Under the pieces are notes generated by a model. The model was given only the letters and a program-made list of their open reading frames with translations, did no database searches and had not been told where the DNA came from. Source: Actinomycetota bacterium (GTDB lineage: Bacteria; Actinomycetota; Thermoleophilia; Miltoncostaeales; Miltoncostaeaceae). From it: 64,000 bases of DNA. The stretch spans positions 1 through 64,000 of the forward strand of contig JACJWX010000012.1 of assembly GCA_020636905.1 (NCBI GenBank), given 5' to 3'. The translations under genes were made by a program, and so were the position numbers. This document shows, in pieces, positions 39,643 to 48,019 of the stretch; position 1 is the first letter of the stretch; each line of letters begins with the position of its first letter.

Positions 39643-40134
39643 TCAGAGAGCGAGCGTCATGAACACGCTGAACGGGTCCGGGGAGTACGCGTCGAACGGC
39701 GGGCAGGGGCGGAAGCCATACGAGCGGTACAGCGCCCGGGCGGGTTCGAAGAAGTCCGGCGTCCCGGTCTCGAGGCTCATTCGTCGGTATCCCCTGCGCC
39801 GAGCCTCGTCGGCGACGAAATCCAGGACGAATCGGCCGAGTCCCCTACGACGCAGCGTGGTCGAGGTGCGCATCGACTTGAGCTCCACGTGCTCCGCGTC
39901 CAGATGCTTCAGCGCCACGCAGCCGATGAGTTCGCCTCGCCACCAGGCGCTCCAGAACGTGACGTCCGGGGTTCGCAACCCTTCGAGGTCGAGGGCGTGC
40001 ACACTCCCGGGTGGCGAGTGTCGGTGCATGTCGTCGAGATGCTCCTGCAGGAAGGCCTCGATGCGCGCGTCGAGGAGGTCGTCCACGCGGAGTGAAACTT
40101 CGCCGAGACTGAAGCTGCCGGGTGCGGCGTCCAC
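39643..40134 (-). CDS. GNAT-family N-acetyltransferase
   Basis: The 163-residue protein shows the GNAT core: ELIGCVALKHLDAEHVELKSMRTSTTLRRRGLGRFVLDFVADEARRRGYRRMSLETG (acetyl-CoA pyrophosphate loop RRRGLG) and the C-terminal YRSYGFRPCPPF. The acceptor is unknown. GTG at 40134 has GGGAG eight bases upstream, so I chose it over an ATG at 40221. Confidence 0.8.
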   Translation of the reverse strand: MDAAPGSFSLGEVSLRVDDLLDARIEAFLQEHLDDMHRHSPPGSVHALDLEGLRTPDVTFWSAWWRGELIGCVALKHLDAEHVELKSMRTSTTLRRRGLGRFVLDFVADEARRRGYRRMSLETGTPDFFEPARALYRSYGFRPCPPFDAYSPDPFSVFMTLAL

Positions 40135-40261
40135 TGCCCGTTCTCCCTCGATGCCGATACGCGACCCACCTCGTGCGGACCGGCGCCCTCGTGCGATTGA
40201 CCCCGTTCCGAGACAGAGCACTCCGGATCGTAGACCCGGACGGTCGGGCGACGCCGGCGGG

Positions 40262-40888
40262 CTACTCGTCGGCGGTCGCTGCGGCCTCGCGCAACGCGTC
40301 GATCGGTGCGGACGGTGCGGGCATCACGATGAGATCGACGATTCGGCCGACCAGCGCCGCCGGGTCATCCACACCGATGGCGTTGGGGAGTGTGAGCTGG
40401 TCGAGCAGCAGGCCGTCGATCGTGAGATGAAGCAGCATCACCTCGGTGCGGCCGCCGGGGAGGCCGGCGGCGAGGTGGTACATGTAGTCGTTCTCGAAGT
40501 TGCGCCGGATGGTCTGCGTGAGGGCGTCACGCAGCGACGGCCTTCGGACCGCCTCGAGCCGCAGCTCGAGCATCGCCAGGTAGAGGTCGGGCGACGCCAG
40601 CGCGGCCGCGACCACATGGCGAATTGCCCGGATCTGGTCCTCGCGCGTCGGCGCCGCGTCGGCCGACGGGACGTTCCCGCCCGGCCGCGGGGTGAGCCGT
40701 TCCATCAGTCGCAGCGCGATGGCCTCGAGAATCGCGTCCCGCGATCGGAAGTAGTTCGATGCCGTTCCCGTCGGGACGCCCGCCTCCGCGTCGATCGCCC
40801 GGTGCGTCAGGCCGCGGCCGCCTTCGCGCGCCAGCAGTCGGATCCCCGCGTCGCACAGTGCGGTGCGGCGTTCGAGATTCGGTGGCAT
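40262..40888 (-). CDS. TetR/AcrR-family regulator
   Basis: The 208-residue protein begins directly with a TetR domain (RRTALCDAGIRLLAREGGRGLTHRAIDAEAGVPTGTASNYFRSRDAIL), followed by a helical ligand-binding domain with YLAMLELRLEAVRRPSLRDAL. No clear operator is seen in the 120 bases upstream. Its target is not indicated by the neighbours, a GNAT gene downstream and a PH-domain gene upstream. Confidence 0.85.
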   Translation of the reverse strand: MPPNLERRTALCDAGIRLLAREGGRGLTHRAIDAEAGVPTGTASNYFRSRDAILEAIALRLMERLTPRPGGNVPSADAAPTREDQIRAIRHVVAAALASPDLYLAMLELRLEAVRRPSLRDALTQTIRRNFENDYMYHLAAGLPGGRTEVMLLHLTIDGLLLDQLTLPNAIGVDDPAALVGRIVDLIVMPAPSAPIDALREAAATADE

Positions 40889-41008
40889 CAGATGCGCCCG
40901 CGCCCGCGCTCGGGGTCGCGGAGGATGTGGCGACGTGGAGCCATCGTCCCCTACATCGGATGCGCACCGGCGGCATTGAGTGCCGGGGCCTGAATGCGCC
41001 GCCCGGCG

Positions 41009-41506
41009 CTACTGGGTGTCGCGTTCGCTCTCGATCTTGAATCGCTGCACGCGTGTGACCAGCGCCGTCGGATCCGCGACTCCGACGAAGCGGAACGACG
41101 CGTCACGGCTGTCGGTGCCGGCGGTGTCGAAGTCGACGGTCCCGACGTTCAACGCTCGATCGATGACCGACTGGCTGACGTTCACGTTCTGCACCCGGTC
41201 GATGTTGGTCGACTGCTCGACCCGGGACAGGATTCCGCGGCGGATGTGGAGTCGTTCCGTGGTCACCGAGTACACGATCGAGAGGCGTCGAATCCCATCG
41301 ACGATGATCACCACAAGCACGAGGATCACGCTGAGGAGCCACCACCGCCACAGGGGGAAGCCGGTGCCCCAGCCACCGGCCGAGACGATGGAGAAGAGGA
41401 TTCCGGGGAAGAGTGCCAGCGGCAGCCAGCGCAAATAGAAGCCGATACTGGCTCGCGCCGACGGGCGGGCGCGGTAGAGCACCTGCTCCCCTTCGATCAG
41501 CTCCAC
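41009..41506 (-). CDS. Bacterial PH-domain (YdbS-like) membrane protein
   Basis: The 165-residue protein reads ELIEGEQVLYRARPS, two membrane helices (YLRWLPLALFPGILFSIVS and WWLLSVILVLVVIIVDGI), then a bacterial pleckstrin-homology-like domain with YSVTTERLHIRRGILSRVEQSTNIDRVQNVNVSQSVIDRALNVGTVDFDTAG. The start GTG at 41506 has GGAGG six bases upstream. YdbS/YdbT-type proteins are envelope proteins of unknown biochemical role. Confidence 0.85.
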   Translation of the reverse strand: MELIEGEQVLYRARPSARASIGFYLRWLPLALFPGILFSIVSAGGWGTGFPLWRWWLLSVILVLVVIIVDGIRRLSIVYSVTTERLHIRRGILSRVEQSTNIDRVQNVNVSQSVIDRALNVGTVDFDTAGTDSRDASFRFVGVADPTALVTRVQRFKIESERDTQ

Positions 41507-41650
41507 GATGCGCCTCCAGAACCATCCGACGGTGATACGGCCAGAACGTCGTCGACGGCGCCCCAAGTATCACTCCATCGAGGGACACAAGTTGGCGCGT
41601 TTCCAGCCGACAAGGTGGGTGGACGATACCCGGATGAAGGACACGTGCCC

Positions 41651-41989
41651 ATGCAGCCACCAGCACTCGCAGGTCGCGAGGCAACCGCCCCCAGGGCGAC
41701 GCCACGACGCCGGAGCCGCGCGAAGCCCAAACCGCCCCGGGCACGGGCGGTCATCATGGCCGAACTCCGCGGCCTCGGCGGGCTGATCCTGGAGCAGGCG
41801 CTCCTGGATGCCACCGCCAGCCCGCTGTCGTCACTGCTCGAGTGGGCCAACCGGCTCGCCGTCGAGCTGAATGTCGACGGAGTGGGCGAACCGTCCGACT
41901 ACCGCGAGATGCTGCGGGCGATCGTCGAGGTCAACAAGCGCGCCGAGCGCGCCGCGGAACTGGGCCTGCCCACCGTCCGGGCGGCCTGA
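41651..41989 (+). CDS. Small protein with a basic N-terminus, function unknown
   Basis: The 112-residue protein has a strongly basic start (REATAPRATPRRRSRAKPKPPRARAVIMAE), then helical segments (LRGLGGLILEQALLDATASPLSSLLEWANRLAVELNVDG; MLRAIVEVNKRAERAAEL). I do not recognise it; the basic tail suggests nucleic-acid or membrane contact. ATG at 41651 is preceded by AAGGA. A strong hairpin follows the stop. Confidence 0.55.
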   Translation: MQPPALAGREATAPRATPRRRSRAKPKPPRARAVIMAELRGLGGLILEQALLDATASPLSSLLEWANRLAVELNVDGVGEPSDYREMLRAIVEVNKRAERAAELGLPTVRAA

Positions 41990-42001
41990 CCGAAGCCCCT
42001 T

Positions 42002-42037
42002 CGCCGTGTCCGGGCGCGTCGGCGCCCGGACACGGCG
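42002..42037. terminator. Bidirectional 16-bp hairpin
   Basis: CGCCGTGTCCGGGCGC pairs perfectly with 42022-42037 around gtcg, between the convergent stops at 41989 and 42083. There is no U-tract, but position and strength suggest termination from both sides. Confidence 0.7.
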
Positions 42038-42082
42038 CTCCCGTCTCCGAAGGACCAGGACCTCGCAGGGGTCGCGGTCGCC

Positions 42083-43099
42083 TCAGGACGTTCGCTCCAC
42101 GACATGGTCCGTCAGCGCTTCCAGGTCCGAGACGTCGCCGGGGACCTGACGGAGCGTCGCCATCGCGTCTGCATGCGTGACACGAGCCAGCTCCCGTGCC
42201 CGGTCGAGTCCGTGGACGCTGACGTAGGTCGCCTTGCCGAGTCGCGCATCCGCGCCGACCGCCTTGCCCAGCGCGTCCTGATTTCCGGCGACATCGAGGA
42301 TGTCGTCCACGATCTGGAACAGCAGCCCGAGGGAACGCGCGTATCGGCGCAGCAGGGCGTCGACGTCGCCGGGCGGGGACGCGACGATCAACGACACGTG
42401 CACCGAGGCGCCGATGAGCCGTCCGGTCTTGAGGGTGTGGACACGCTCCAGAGCGGCCGCCGAGTCGTGGCCGGCGTCGCGCAGGTCGAGGAACTGTCCC
42501 CCGACCATCCCGCCGACGCCCGTCGCCCGGCTGAGCTCGCGAAGGATCTCGACGCGGGTGTCTCCGCCGCCCGCCTGCGCCTCGCACACGAGCCGCATGG
42601 CTTCGGCGAACAGTGCATCACCCGCCAGGATTGCGGTGTCCTCCCCGAAGACCCGATGGCAGGTCGGCTTCCCCCGCCTGAGGTCGTCGTCGTCCATGGC
42701 CGGCAGATCGTCATGGATCAACGAGTACGTGTGGATGAGTTCGATGGCGGCAGCCGCGGGCAGCACGTCTTCGGGGCGGCGACCGAGCGCCTCGGCCGTC
42801 GCGAGCGCGAGCACCGGACGGAACCGCTTGCCGCCGGCCAGCAACGAGTAGCGCATCGCCTCGACGAGGCCTTCCGTGCCATCGGCGTCCACCCGTTCCT
42901 GATGATCGGCCGGAAAGAAGTCCAGACCCTCGAGTGTGGTCTCAACGAGGCGGCGCAGGTGGTCCGGATACGGCGAGGCGGGCTCCAGTCGGGCAACGAC
43001 GCGCGCCATCGTACCGATCGGCGCTGCGGGGGATTCGTGCACCGAGCGGATACCGCGCCCCGGCGGCACCGCACCCGCGGGATGTGGCGTGGTGCTCAC
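42083..43099 (-). CDS. Polyprenyl (FPP/GGPP-type) synthase
   Basis: The 338-residue protein contains the two aspartate-rich motifs of trans-prenyltransferases: SLIHDDLPAMDDDDLRRGKPTCH and LLFQIVDDILDVAGN, with GGKRFRPVLALATAEA and HTLKTGRLIGASV. It should condense IPP with allylic diphosphates to give C15-C20 products. The chain-length-setting residues before the first motif read IHTYSLIHDD. The first catalytic helices begin near residue 47. GTG at 43099 is given, though ATG at 43009 (MARVVARLEPASP) is also plausible. Confidence 0.9.
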   Translation of the reverse strand: MSTTPHPAGAVPPGRGIRSVHESPAAPIGTMARVVARLEPASPYPDHLRRLVETTLEGLDFFPADHQERVDADGTEGLVEAMRYSLLAGGKRFRPVLALATAEALGRRPEDVLPAAAAIELIHTYSLIHDDLPAMDDDDLRRGKPTCHRVFGEDTAILAGDALFAEAMRLVCEAQAGGGDTRVEILRELSRATGVGGMVGGQFLDLRDAGHDSAAALERVHTLKTGRLIGASVHVSLIVASPPGDVDALLRRYARSLGLLFQIVDDILDVAGNQDALGKAVGADARLGKATYVSVHGLDRARELARVTHADAMATLRQVPGDVSDLEALTDHVVERTS

Positions 43100-43123
43100 C
43101 CTGACGGCTGAGCACCACGGCGG

Positions 43124-43498
43124 TCACCCCTTGAGCACCCGCTTGAGCTTGTCGAGTTGCTCACTCTGCTCCTGCAGCTTGCTCAACTCACGCTCCTGGC
43201 GACGCACGACGTTCACCAGGTCGTCAAGCGCACTCGAAAGCGCTGAGATTGCCGTCTCGACGTCATTCGTGGTGCCCTTACGGGGGCGACCCCGACGACG
43301 CGGGCGAGACGTGCCACGCATACGTGCGATCCGGTAATAGTTCGCCGCGACGGTTCCCGCGCGGCGTCCCGTTTCTTCAGAGAGGCGGTTGAACGCCTCC
43401 TGCCGTGTAATGCCCTCGGCGGCGACCATTGCTTCGACCTGCTCGAAGATCTGCTGCCCGATCTGACCCCGCTGAGGTTCCTCTGGGGTGTCGTTCAT
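43124..43498 (-). CDS. Small AT-hook and coiled-coil protein, probably DNA-binding
   Basis: The 124-residue protein has three parts: a helix-turn-helix-like N-terminus (AEGITRQEAFNRLSEETGRRAGTVAANYYRIARMRG), an AT-hook-like basic linker (SRPRRRGRPRKG) and a C-terminal coiled coil (ALDDLVNVVRRQERELSKLQEQSEQLDKLKRVL). This suggests an oligomeric nucleoid-associated or regulatory protein. ATG at 43498 follows AGAGGTGCAC and is preferred over a GTG at 43531. AT-rich upstream DNA (43520-43600) holds its likely promoter. I know no named family for it. Confidence 0.7.
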   Translation of the reverse strand: MNDTPEEPQRGQIGQQIFEQVEAMVAAEGITRQEAFNRLSEETGRRAGTVAANYYRIARMRGTSRPRRRGRPRKGTTNDVETAISALSSALDDLVNVVRRQERELSKLQEQSEQLDKLKRVLKG

Positions 43499-43609
43499 GT
43501 GCACCTCTGTAGTGGGCTTCGAGTGAACCACTCTATACCTGGTGTAAGAACCGGCGCGAGATTTATCTATTGCCGTTGCACAAACACGCGAATTCTGCGT
43601 GTGTGATGC

Positions 43610-43633
43610 ACACTATTGCTTACGTAATAGTGT
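43610..43633 (-). terminator. Hairpin overlapping the DUF2007-like gene stop
   Basis: ACACTATT and AATAGTGT pair across GCTTACGT; the arm nearest the gene includes its TAA stop (43620-43622). A second small hairpin, ACACGC-gaattct-GCGTGT, follows at 43584-43602. Both precede the promoter region of the next minus-strand gene. Confidence 0.55.
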
Positions 43634-43877
43634 CGTCAGGCAGCGGATCGAGCATGGCTCGCGCCTCGAGTTCCCGGTCCGCTGGAACGAGGAGTTCCCG
43701 CGGACCGGCCGCGAGCATGTCGGGAACGTCGAACGTCGTGCGGCGGATCATCACCGGGATTCCGACGTCGCGGAGCATGGCGGCGAGCATCTCCGCCTCG
43801 GGCTGATGGCTCGCCACGGCGACCCGGACGGGTGGCGGCGGCGCGGGAGGACGCGGCCGACGTCGGAGCCAGCTCAT
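43620..43877 (-). CDS. DUF2007-like small protein
   Basis: The 85-residue protein reads VRVAVASHQPEAEMLAAMLRDVGIPVMIRRTTFDVPDML, then ELLVPADRELEARAMLDPLP, matching the putative signal-transducing DUF2007 fold. Its ATG overlaps the rhomboid gene stop (ATGA), so the two are translated together. The function is unknown. Confidence 0.75.
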   Translation of the reverse strand: MSWLRRRPRPPAPPPPVRVAVASHQPEAEMLAAMLRDVGIPVMIRRTTFDVPDMLAAGPRELLVPADRELEARAMLDPLPDDTIT

Positions 43878-44647
43878 CGACGCAACTCGTGGAATCCGGG
43901 CGGTGGACGCCGGAGCACGGCGTCGGGTGGCGGGGGACGTCCGATGATGGCGATCCTGATGAGCAGGAATCCGGCGATGAACCCGCCGATGTGCGCCCAG
44001 TACGCAATACCTCCGCCGTCCGACAGGCCGTTGCTGCTGAGACCCAGGAATTGCATTCCGAAGTAGATGGCGCCCCACAGCCACGCGGGAAGCGGGAGGG
44101 GAATCACGAACCCGATGAGCGACCAGATACGCGAGCGCGGAAGCAGGACGAGATATGCGCCGATGATCGCTGATATCGCGCCGCTCGCCCCGATGCTGGG
44201 AATGCCCGAGGACGGTTCGGTGATCGCCTGGGCGAGCGACGCGAGGGCGCCGCACCCGAGATAGAACGGCAGGAATCTGAGCCGCCCCAATCGATCCTCG
44301 ACGTTGTTTCCGAAGATCCACAGGAACAGCATGTTGCCCAGCAGGTGCATCCAGTCGCCGTGGAGGAACAGGCCCGTGAACAGGCCGGTCCACCGGTCGT
44401 GGAGCTGACTGACTCCCTGGCAGGTGAGGTCCCCGGACGTCCGGCTGATGTCCAGTGCCGGATCGGGGCCCTCGATGGTGTGCGCGGGGACGGTGCCCCA
44501 CTCACACACGAACGCCTGGAAGCTGTTGAGTGAACCGTCGTTCGGCAGCGTCTGCTGGTAGAGAAAGACCCCGAAGCACGCGAGGATGATCCCGATCGTG
44601 AGGATCGGCGTCCGGCGGGTCGGCGCCTGGTCGTAGATCGGGATCAC
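43874..44647 (-). CDS. Rhomboid-family intramembrane serine protease
   Basis: The 257-residue protein has about six to seven hydrophobic segments and the rhomboid signatures: the HGDWMHLLGNMLFLWIFG helix with conserved His/Asn, GASGAISAIIGAYL with the catalytic Ser, and YWAHIGGFIAGF with the catalytic His. Rhomboids cleave transmembrane substrates within the membrane. The substrate here is unknown; a tethered protein such as the fused ECF sigma factor would be an attractive but unproven candidate. It is coupled to the small DUF2007-like gene. Confidence 0.92.
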   Translation of the reverse strand: MIPIYDQAPTRRTPILTIGIILACFGVFLYQQTLPNDGSLNSFQAFVCEWGTVPAHTIEGPDPALDISRTSGDLTCQGVSQLHDRWTGLFTGLFLHGDWMHLLGNMLFLWIFGNNVEDRLGRLRFLPFYLGCGALASLAQAITEPSSGIPSIGASGAISAIIGAYLVLLPRSRIWSLIGFVIPLPLPAWLWGAIYFGMQFLGLSSNGLSDGGGIAYWAHIGGFIAGFLLIRIAIIGRPPPPDAVLRRPPPGFHELRR

Positions 44648-44786
44648 GAGCGCTTCGCGCCATGGAGGGGGGTCGGTGCGCTCACGCCGAACACGCGACC
44701 GTGTCGAGGACGAATCCGTACTCGGCGTGACGAGCGATCCCGGGGCACCGAGGCGTCGCGATCATCGGTCCGGATCGCCGAGCGAC

Positions 44787-45749
44787 TCAGCCGAGCACGT
44801 GGGCCAGCAGGGCCGCCTGGACATTGATGCGGTTCTCGGCCTGATCCCACACGGCCGAGCGGGGGCCGTAGAGGAGGCCGTCGCTGACCTCTTCACCGTG
44901 GTGGGCGGGCAGTGGGTGCATCACCACGGCGTCAGGCGTCGCGAACGTCAGCAGCCGGTCGTCGATGCGATAGGCGTCGAGGTCGCGCCGCCGCCGGTCG
45001 CCGTCCTCCTCGTCGCCCATCGAGACCCACGTGTCGGTGTAGACGGCGTGCGCGTCGGCGACGGCGACGCTCGGGTCGGTGACGACGCTGGCGCCACCGC
45101 CGAGGGGGCGACCCGCCGCATCCGCCCATTCGACGACGTCGGGATCGGGTTCGTAGCCGGGCGGGCATGCCGCGACGACGTGCATGCCGCAGAGCGCGCC
45201 GGCGACCATGAGGCTCAGACAGCAGTTGTTGCCGTCGCCGACGTAGGCCGCGCGGAGATGCCGCGTCGTGCCGAACCGCTGCCTCAGGGTCAGGACGTCG
45301 GCCAGGCCCTGGCACGGATGGTGGCCGTAGGTGAGGCTGTTGATGACGGGGACCGTGGCGTGCTCGGCGAGTTCTTCGATCGTCTCGTGCGGCCCCGTTC
45401 GCAGCACGATGGCGTCGAGCATCCGGCTGAGCACCAGTGCCGTGTCCCGGATGCGCTCTCCGCGCCCCATCTGCATGTCACGCCCCGCGAGCACGACCGG
45501 GTGGCCGCCGAGATGGCTGACTCCCACCTCGAAGCTCACCCTGGTCCGCGTGGACGGGCGCTCGAAAATGAGCCCGATCATCCGGCCCTCGAGCAGGCTC
45601 GGCCACTGGCGACGGTCCAACGACGCGAGCGCGCCGGCCGTGTGGATCACCGCCTCGACGCCCTCGGGCGGGAGCTCCATGAGCGTGAGGATCGATCGGC
45701 CCCGCACCTGCGGGTGCGGTTCGATTCCGCCCGGGAGGCGGTTGAGCAT
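44787..45749 (-). CDS. argF: Ornithine carbamoyltransferase-like enzyme with an unusual active-site motif
   Basis: The 320-residue protein has the carbamoyl-phosphate loop FERPSTRTRVSFEVG, the HPCQGLADVLTL motif, and the ornithine loop DTWVSMGDEED. The usual ornithine-type HCLPA motif reads MHPLPAHHGEEV, with HPLP as in aspartate carbamoyltransferase, so Cys of the OTC site is replaced by Pro. The length matches ArgF. The SMG loop still argues for ornithine, but a related amine substrate is possible. No other arginine genes are adjacent. Confidence 0.82.
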   Translation of the reverse strand: MLNRLPGGIEPHPQVRGRSILTLMELPPEGVEAVIHTAGALASLDRRQWPSLLEGRMIGLIFERPSTRTRVSFEVGVSHLGGHPVVLAGRDMQMGRGERIRDTALVLSRMLDAIVLRTGPHETIEELAEHATVPVINSLTYGHHPCQGLADVLTLRQRFGTTRHLRAAYVGDGNNCCLSLMVAGALCGMHVVAACPPGYEPDPDVVEWADAAGRPLGGGASVVTDPSVAVADAHAVYTDTWVSMGDEEDGDRRRRDLDAYRIDDRLLTFATPDAVVMHPLPAHHGEEVSDGLLYGPRSAVWDQAENRINVQAALLAHVLG

Positions 45750-45857
45750 CGGCGACTCCTTCTGATCAGCCTCGCAAGGCCGGGAGTGTAGCGACCCGAT
45801 CTCGCCGTCCGACCCCCCGTCTACCTTCCGAGCCGTCCCCTGGTTGTGAGGTCGACA

Positions 45858-46772
45858 ATGGTCTCCGCATCATCGAAGTCCGGCACCGGCATCCCTCCCT
45901 GGGCCCCGCCGCGTTCGGTGCTGTTGCTCGTGGTCCTGACCGCCGTGCCCTTCGCCCTGGTGACATTCGGGGCCGCGTCCGCCTGGCCGCTGCTGCTGGT
46001 GCCCGTCGTCCTGGCGGGCGTCTTCGCCGGGACCCAGGGCCTCGCCCTCACCACCGCGGTGGTCTCGCTGGGACTCGCGATCGCCGCGACCGACCCGGGG
46101 ACCTCGGGCGGGCAGATGCTCCTCGCCGTGCTCGTGGCCACCGGGCTGGGCGCCCTGATCGCCGCGCGCCATGACGCGCTCACCCGCGAGCTGCGGCGCG
46201 CCGCGGCGGAGTCACTGACCGACCGGCTCACCGGCCTGCCCAACTACGCGTTTCTGGCCGACTCGCTTCCCCGCGAACTCAGACGGGCGGACCGGTACGA
46301 CCACGACGTCTCGGTGCTGCTCCTCGACATCGACCACTTCAAGCGGTTCAACGACCGCTACGGCCACGCCCACGGCAACCGCTTGCTCTCACGCCTCGGG
46401 GGTGTGCTCCTCGCGTGCGCCCGCGCGTCCGATCTCCCCTGCCGCTTCGGCGGGGAGGAGTTCGTCATCATCGTGCCCGGACCGCCGGCCGAGGCCGCCG
46501 AAGCCGCGGAGCGCATCCGGAACGAGGTTGCCGGCAGCGAGATGCGGGTTGGCGACGAGATGGTGTCCGTTACCGTGTCCATCGGAATCGCGTCGCACCG
46601 TCCCGGCGACGCCATCAACGGCGAGGCGGTCCTCGATCGCGCTGACCGCGCGCTCTACGCGGCGAAACGCGCCGGACGCAACCGCTCGATGGCGCTCGTG
46701 TCGGGGGCGACCCCGGTCCCGGCCGCCGATCTCCTGAAGCCCTCGGGCACCCGGGTGCGTCGCATCGCCTAG
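45858..46772 (+). CDS. Membrane-bound diguanylate cyclase (GGDEF)
   Basis: The 304-residue protein starts with about three membrane helices (SVLLLVVLTAVPFALVTFG, LLLVPVVLAGVFAG, TAVVSLGLAIA, MLLAVLVATGLGALIA). A linker helix and a GGDEF domain follow: SLTDRLTGLPNYAFL, VLLLDIDHFKRFND and the active-site loop RFGGEEFVIIV (GGEEF). It should make cyclic-di-GMP; no EAL domain or obvious RxxD inhibitory site was noted. ATG at 45858 has GAGG seven bases upstream. Its TAG stop is in a CTAG next to a short dispersed repeat. Confidence 0.9.
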   Translation: MVSASSKSGTGIPPWAPPRSVLLLVVLTAVPFALVTFGAASAWPLLLVPVVLAGVFAGTQGLALTTAVVSLGLAIAATDPGTSGGQMLLAVLVATGLGALIAARHDALTRELRRAAAESLTDRLTGLPNYAFLADSLPRELRRADRYDHDVSVLLLDIDHFKRFNDRYGHAHGNRLLSRLGGVLLACARASDLPCRFGGEEFVIIVPGPPAEAAEAAERIRNEVAGSEMRVGDEMVSVTVSIGIASHRPGDAINGEAVLDRADRALYAAKRAGRNRSMALVSGATPVPAADLLKPSGTRVRRIA

Positions 46773-46797
46773 GGCCGTGAGTCGGAGGTTCGGGAGC
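46769..46797 (+). repeat. Short dispersed repeat adjoining CTAG, copy B
   Basis: CTAG (containing the TAG stop of the diguanylate cyclase gene), four bases, then GTGAGTCGGAGGTTCGGGAGC. It matches copy A at 26366-26394 with the same spacing and a single mismatch in the 21-base core. Confidence 0.5.
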
Positions 46798-46991
46798 GGC
46801 GTGGCGAGCGAAAACCGCGTGCAACACGGAGGAGGTTCGGGACGATGCCGGTGGCATGGCCCGAGCCGACGATGCACCCCTGGTGACGCACCGGTGACCC
46901 GGGGCGGTGTGGGGTTGCGCGTGGGGTTGCAGCCGCCAGGCTGCCGCGAGACCTTCGACTCAGGACACCAGTGCCGCCGGCGCCCCGCGCG

Positions 46992-47456
46992 TCAGCCGTC
47001 GACCTGATCGCCCCGGGACGCGCGGGACGCGGAAACGCCCGCCGCGACCAGCCCCACGACCCCCGCGGTCAGATGGAGGCCGACGAGCCAGCCGCTGCGG
47101 GTGAAGACATCGTTCGGGTCGGCGTCGAGAACGAGCCCCGCGGCGGCCCAGGCGATCAGGAACAGACCCGACACGGTGAGGAACGCCCGAGCGGCGTGTT
47201 CCCGGGTGGCGCAGGCGATTCCGACGAGGCCGATCGCCGTCTCGGCGACCCCCGTCAGGAAGTGCCCCGGCCAGAAGAACACCGTTCGCGCGTGCTGGAC
47301 GTCCCATTCGCCGTGGCCCGAACGCAGCATGGTCATGATTCCCACCATCAGCAGCACGCCGGCGGTCAGGGTGGCCCAGCGCCCGGCGACACCGCGGGGT
47401 GGAGCGGCGGCCTCCCGGGCGCTCACCCCCTCGCCGTGTGTCGCGTGGGACGTCAT
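46992..47456 (-). CDS. Four-helix membrane protein, function unknown
   Basis: The 154-residue protein has four hydrophobic stretches (WATLTAGVLLMVGIMTML, FLTGVAETAIGLVGIACA, FLTVSGLFLIAWAAAGLVL, LHLTAGVVGLVAAGV). The pattern recalls DUF4383-like proteins, but I cannot assign it firmly. ATG at 47456 overlaps the stop of the PAP2 gene (ATGA), so the two form an operon. Confidence 0.6.
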   Translation of the reverse strand: MTSHATHGEGVSAREAAAPPRGVAGRWATLTAGVLLMVGIMTMLRSGHGEWDVQHARTVFFWPGHFLTGVAETAIGLVGIACATREHAARAFLTVSGLFLIAWAAAGLVLDADPNDVFTRSGWLVGLHLTAGVVGLVAAGVSASRASRGDQVDG

Positions 47457-47962
47457 CGTCGAGACGGTACCCGCTCGAGCAGCAGAAGAAAACGCCGCAT
47501 TCCGCCTCCCACGCACATCCCCAGCAGCGCTCCGGCGGCGATGTCGGCGGGGTCGTGGTCCGCACGCACGACGCGCCCGAGCAACCCGACCGTCGCGGCG
47601 GCCGCCGCCGTCCGGCCCAGTGGCGTGCGCGTCCCACCCACCGCGCTCACGAGCGCCACCGCCGCCGCCGCGTGACGGCTGGGGAACCCGCCCTCCACAC
47701 GGTCGCCCGGTCGGCGGCGGTCGATCCTCGTCCGGGTGTGGCGCGCGATCGTGGCCGCGGTGACCGTCGCCAGCAGGGCCGTCGATCCCTCGCGGCGTCG
47801 CCGCGGGTCGAGCAGCAGCAGCACCACCACTCCGCGAAACGCGGGCGACAGAAGCCGTCCGGCGAGTCCGAGTGCGTCAGTCGCCCCGGGTGCGCGCGTC
47901 CGAATTGCGGCGCGCACGGAGCGGCCCAGGGCCCGGTCTGCGGCGGCCACCCGGCGCAGCAT
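47453..47962 (-). CDS. PAP2-family phosphatase
   Basis: The 169-residue protein carries the acid-phosphatase motifs: a Lys/Arg-type motif 1 (TRIDRRRPGD), motif 2 PSRHAAAA (with Arg-His) and motif 3 GRVVRADHDPADIAAG. Members dephosphorylate undecaprenyl diphosphate or lipid phosphates. It has fewer and weaker membrane helices than typical PAP2 lipid phosphatases. The start is uncertain between ATG 47962 and an in-frame GTG at 48001. It is divergent from the tlpA-like gene. Confidence 0.8.
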   Translation of the reverse strand: MLRRVAAADRALGRSVRAAIRTRAPGATDALGLAGRLLSPAFRGVVVLLLLDPRRRREGSTALLATVTAATIARHTRTRIDRRRPGDRVEGGFPSRHAAAAVALVSAVGGTRTPLGRTAAAAATVGLLGRVVRADHDPADIAAGALLGMCVGGGMRRFLLLLERVPSRR

Positions 47963-48019
47963 GGGATGCCGAGCGCGTCTGCGGGGAGACGGGCGCGTCA
48001 CGCTGGTAACGTCACCACG

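Noticed and set aside
46777..46800. Possible tRNA fragment because GGAGGTTCGGG resembles a T-arm
   Set aside because: No acceptor, D or anticodon stem can be drawn around it; the match is to a short dispersed repeat instead.
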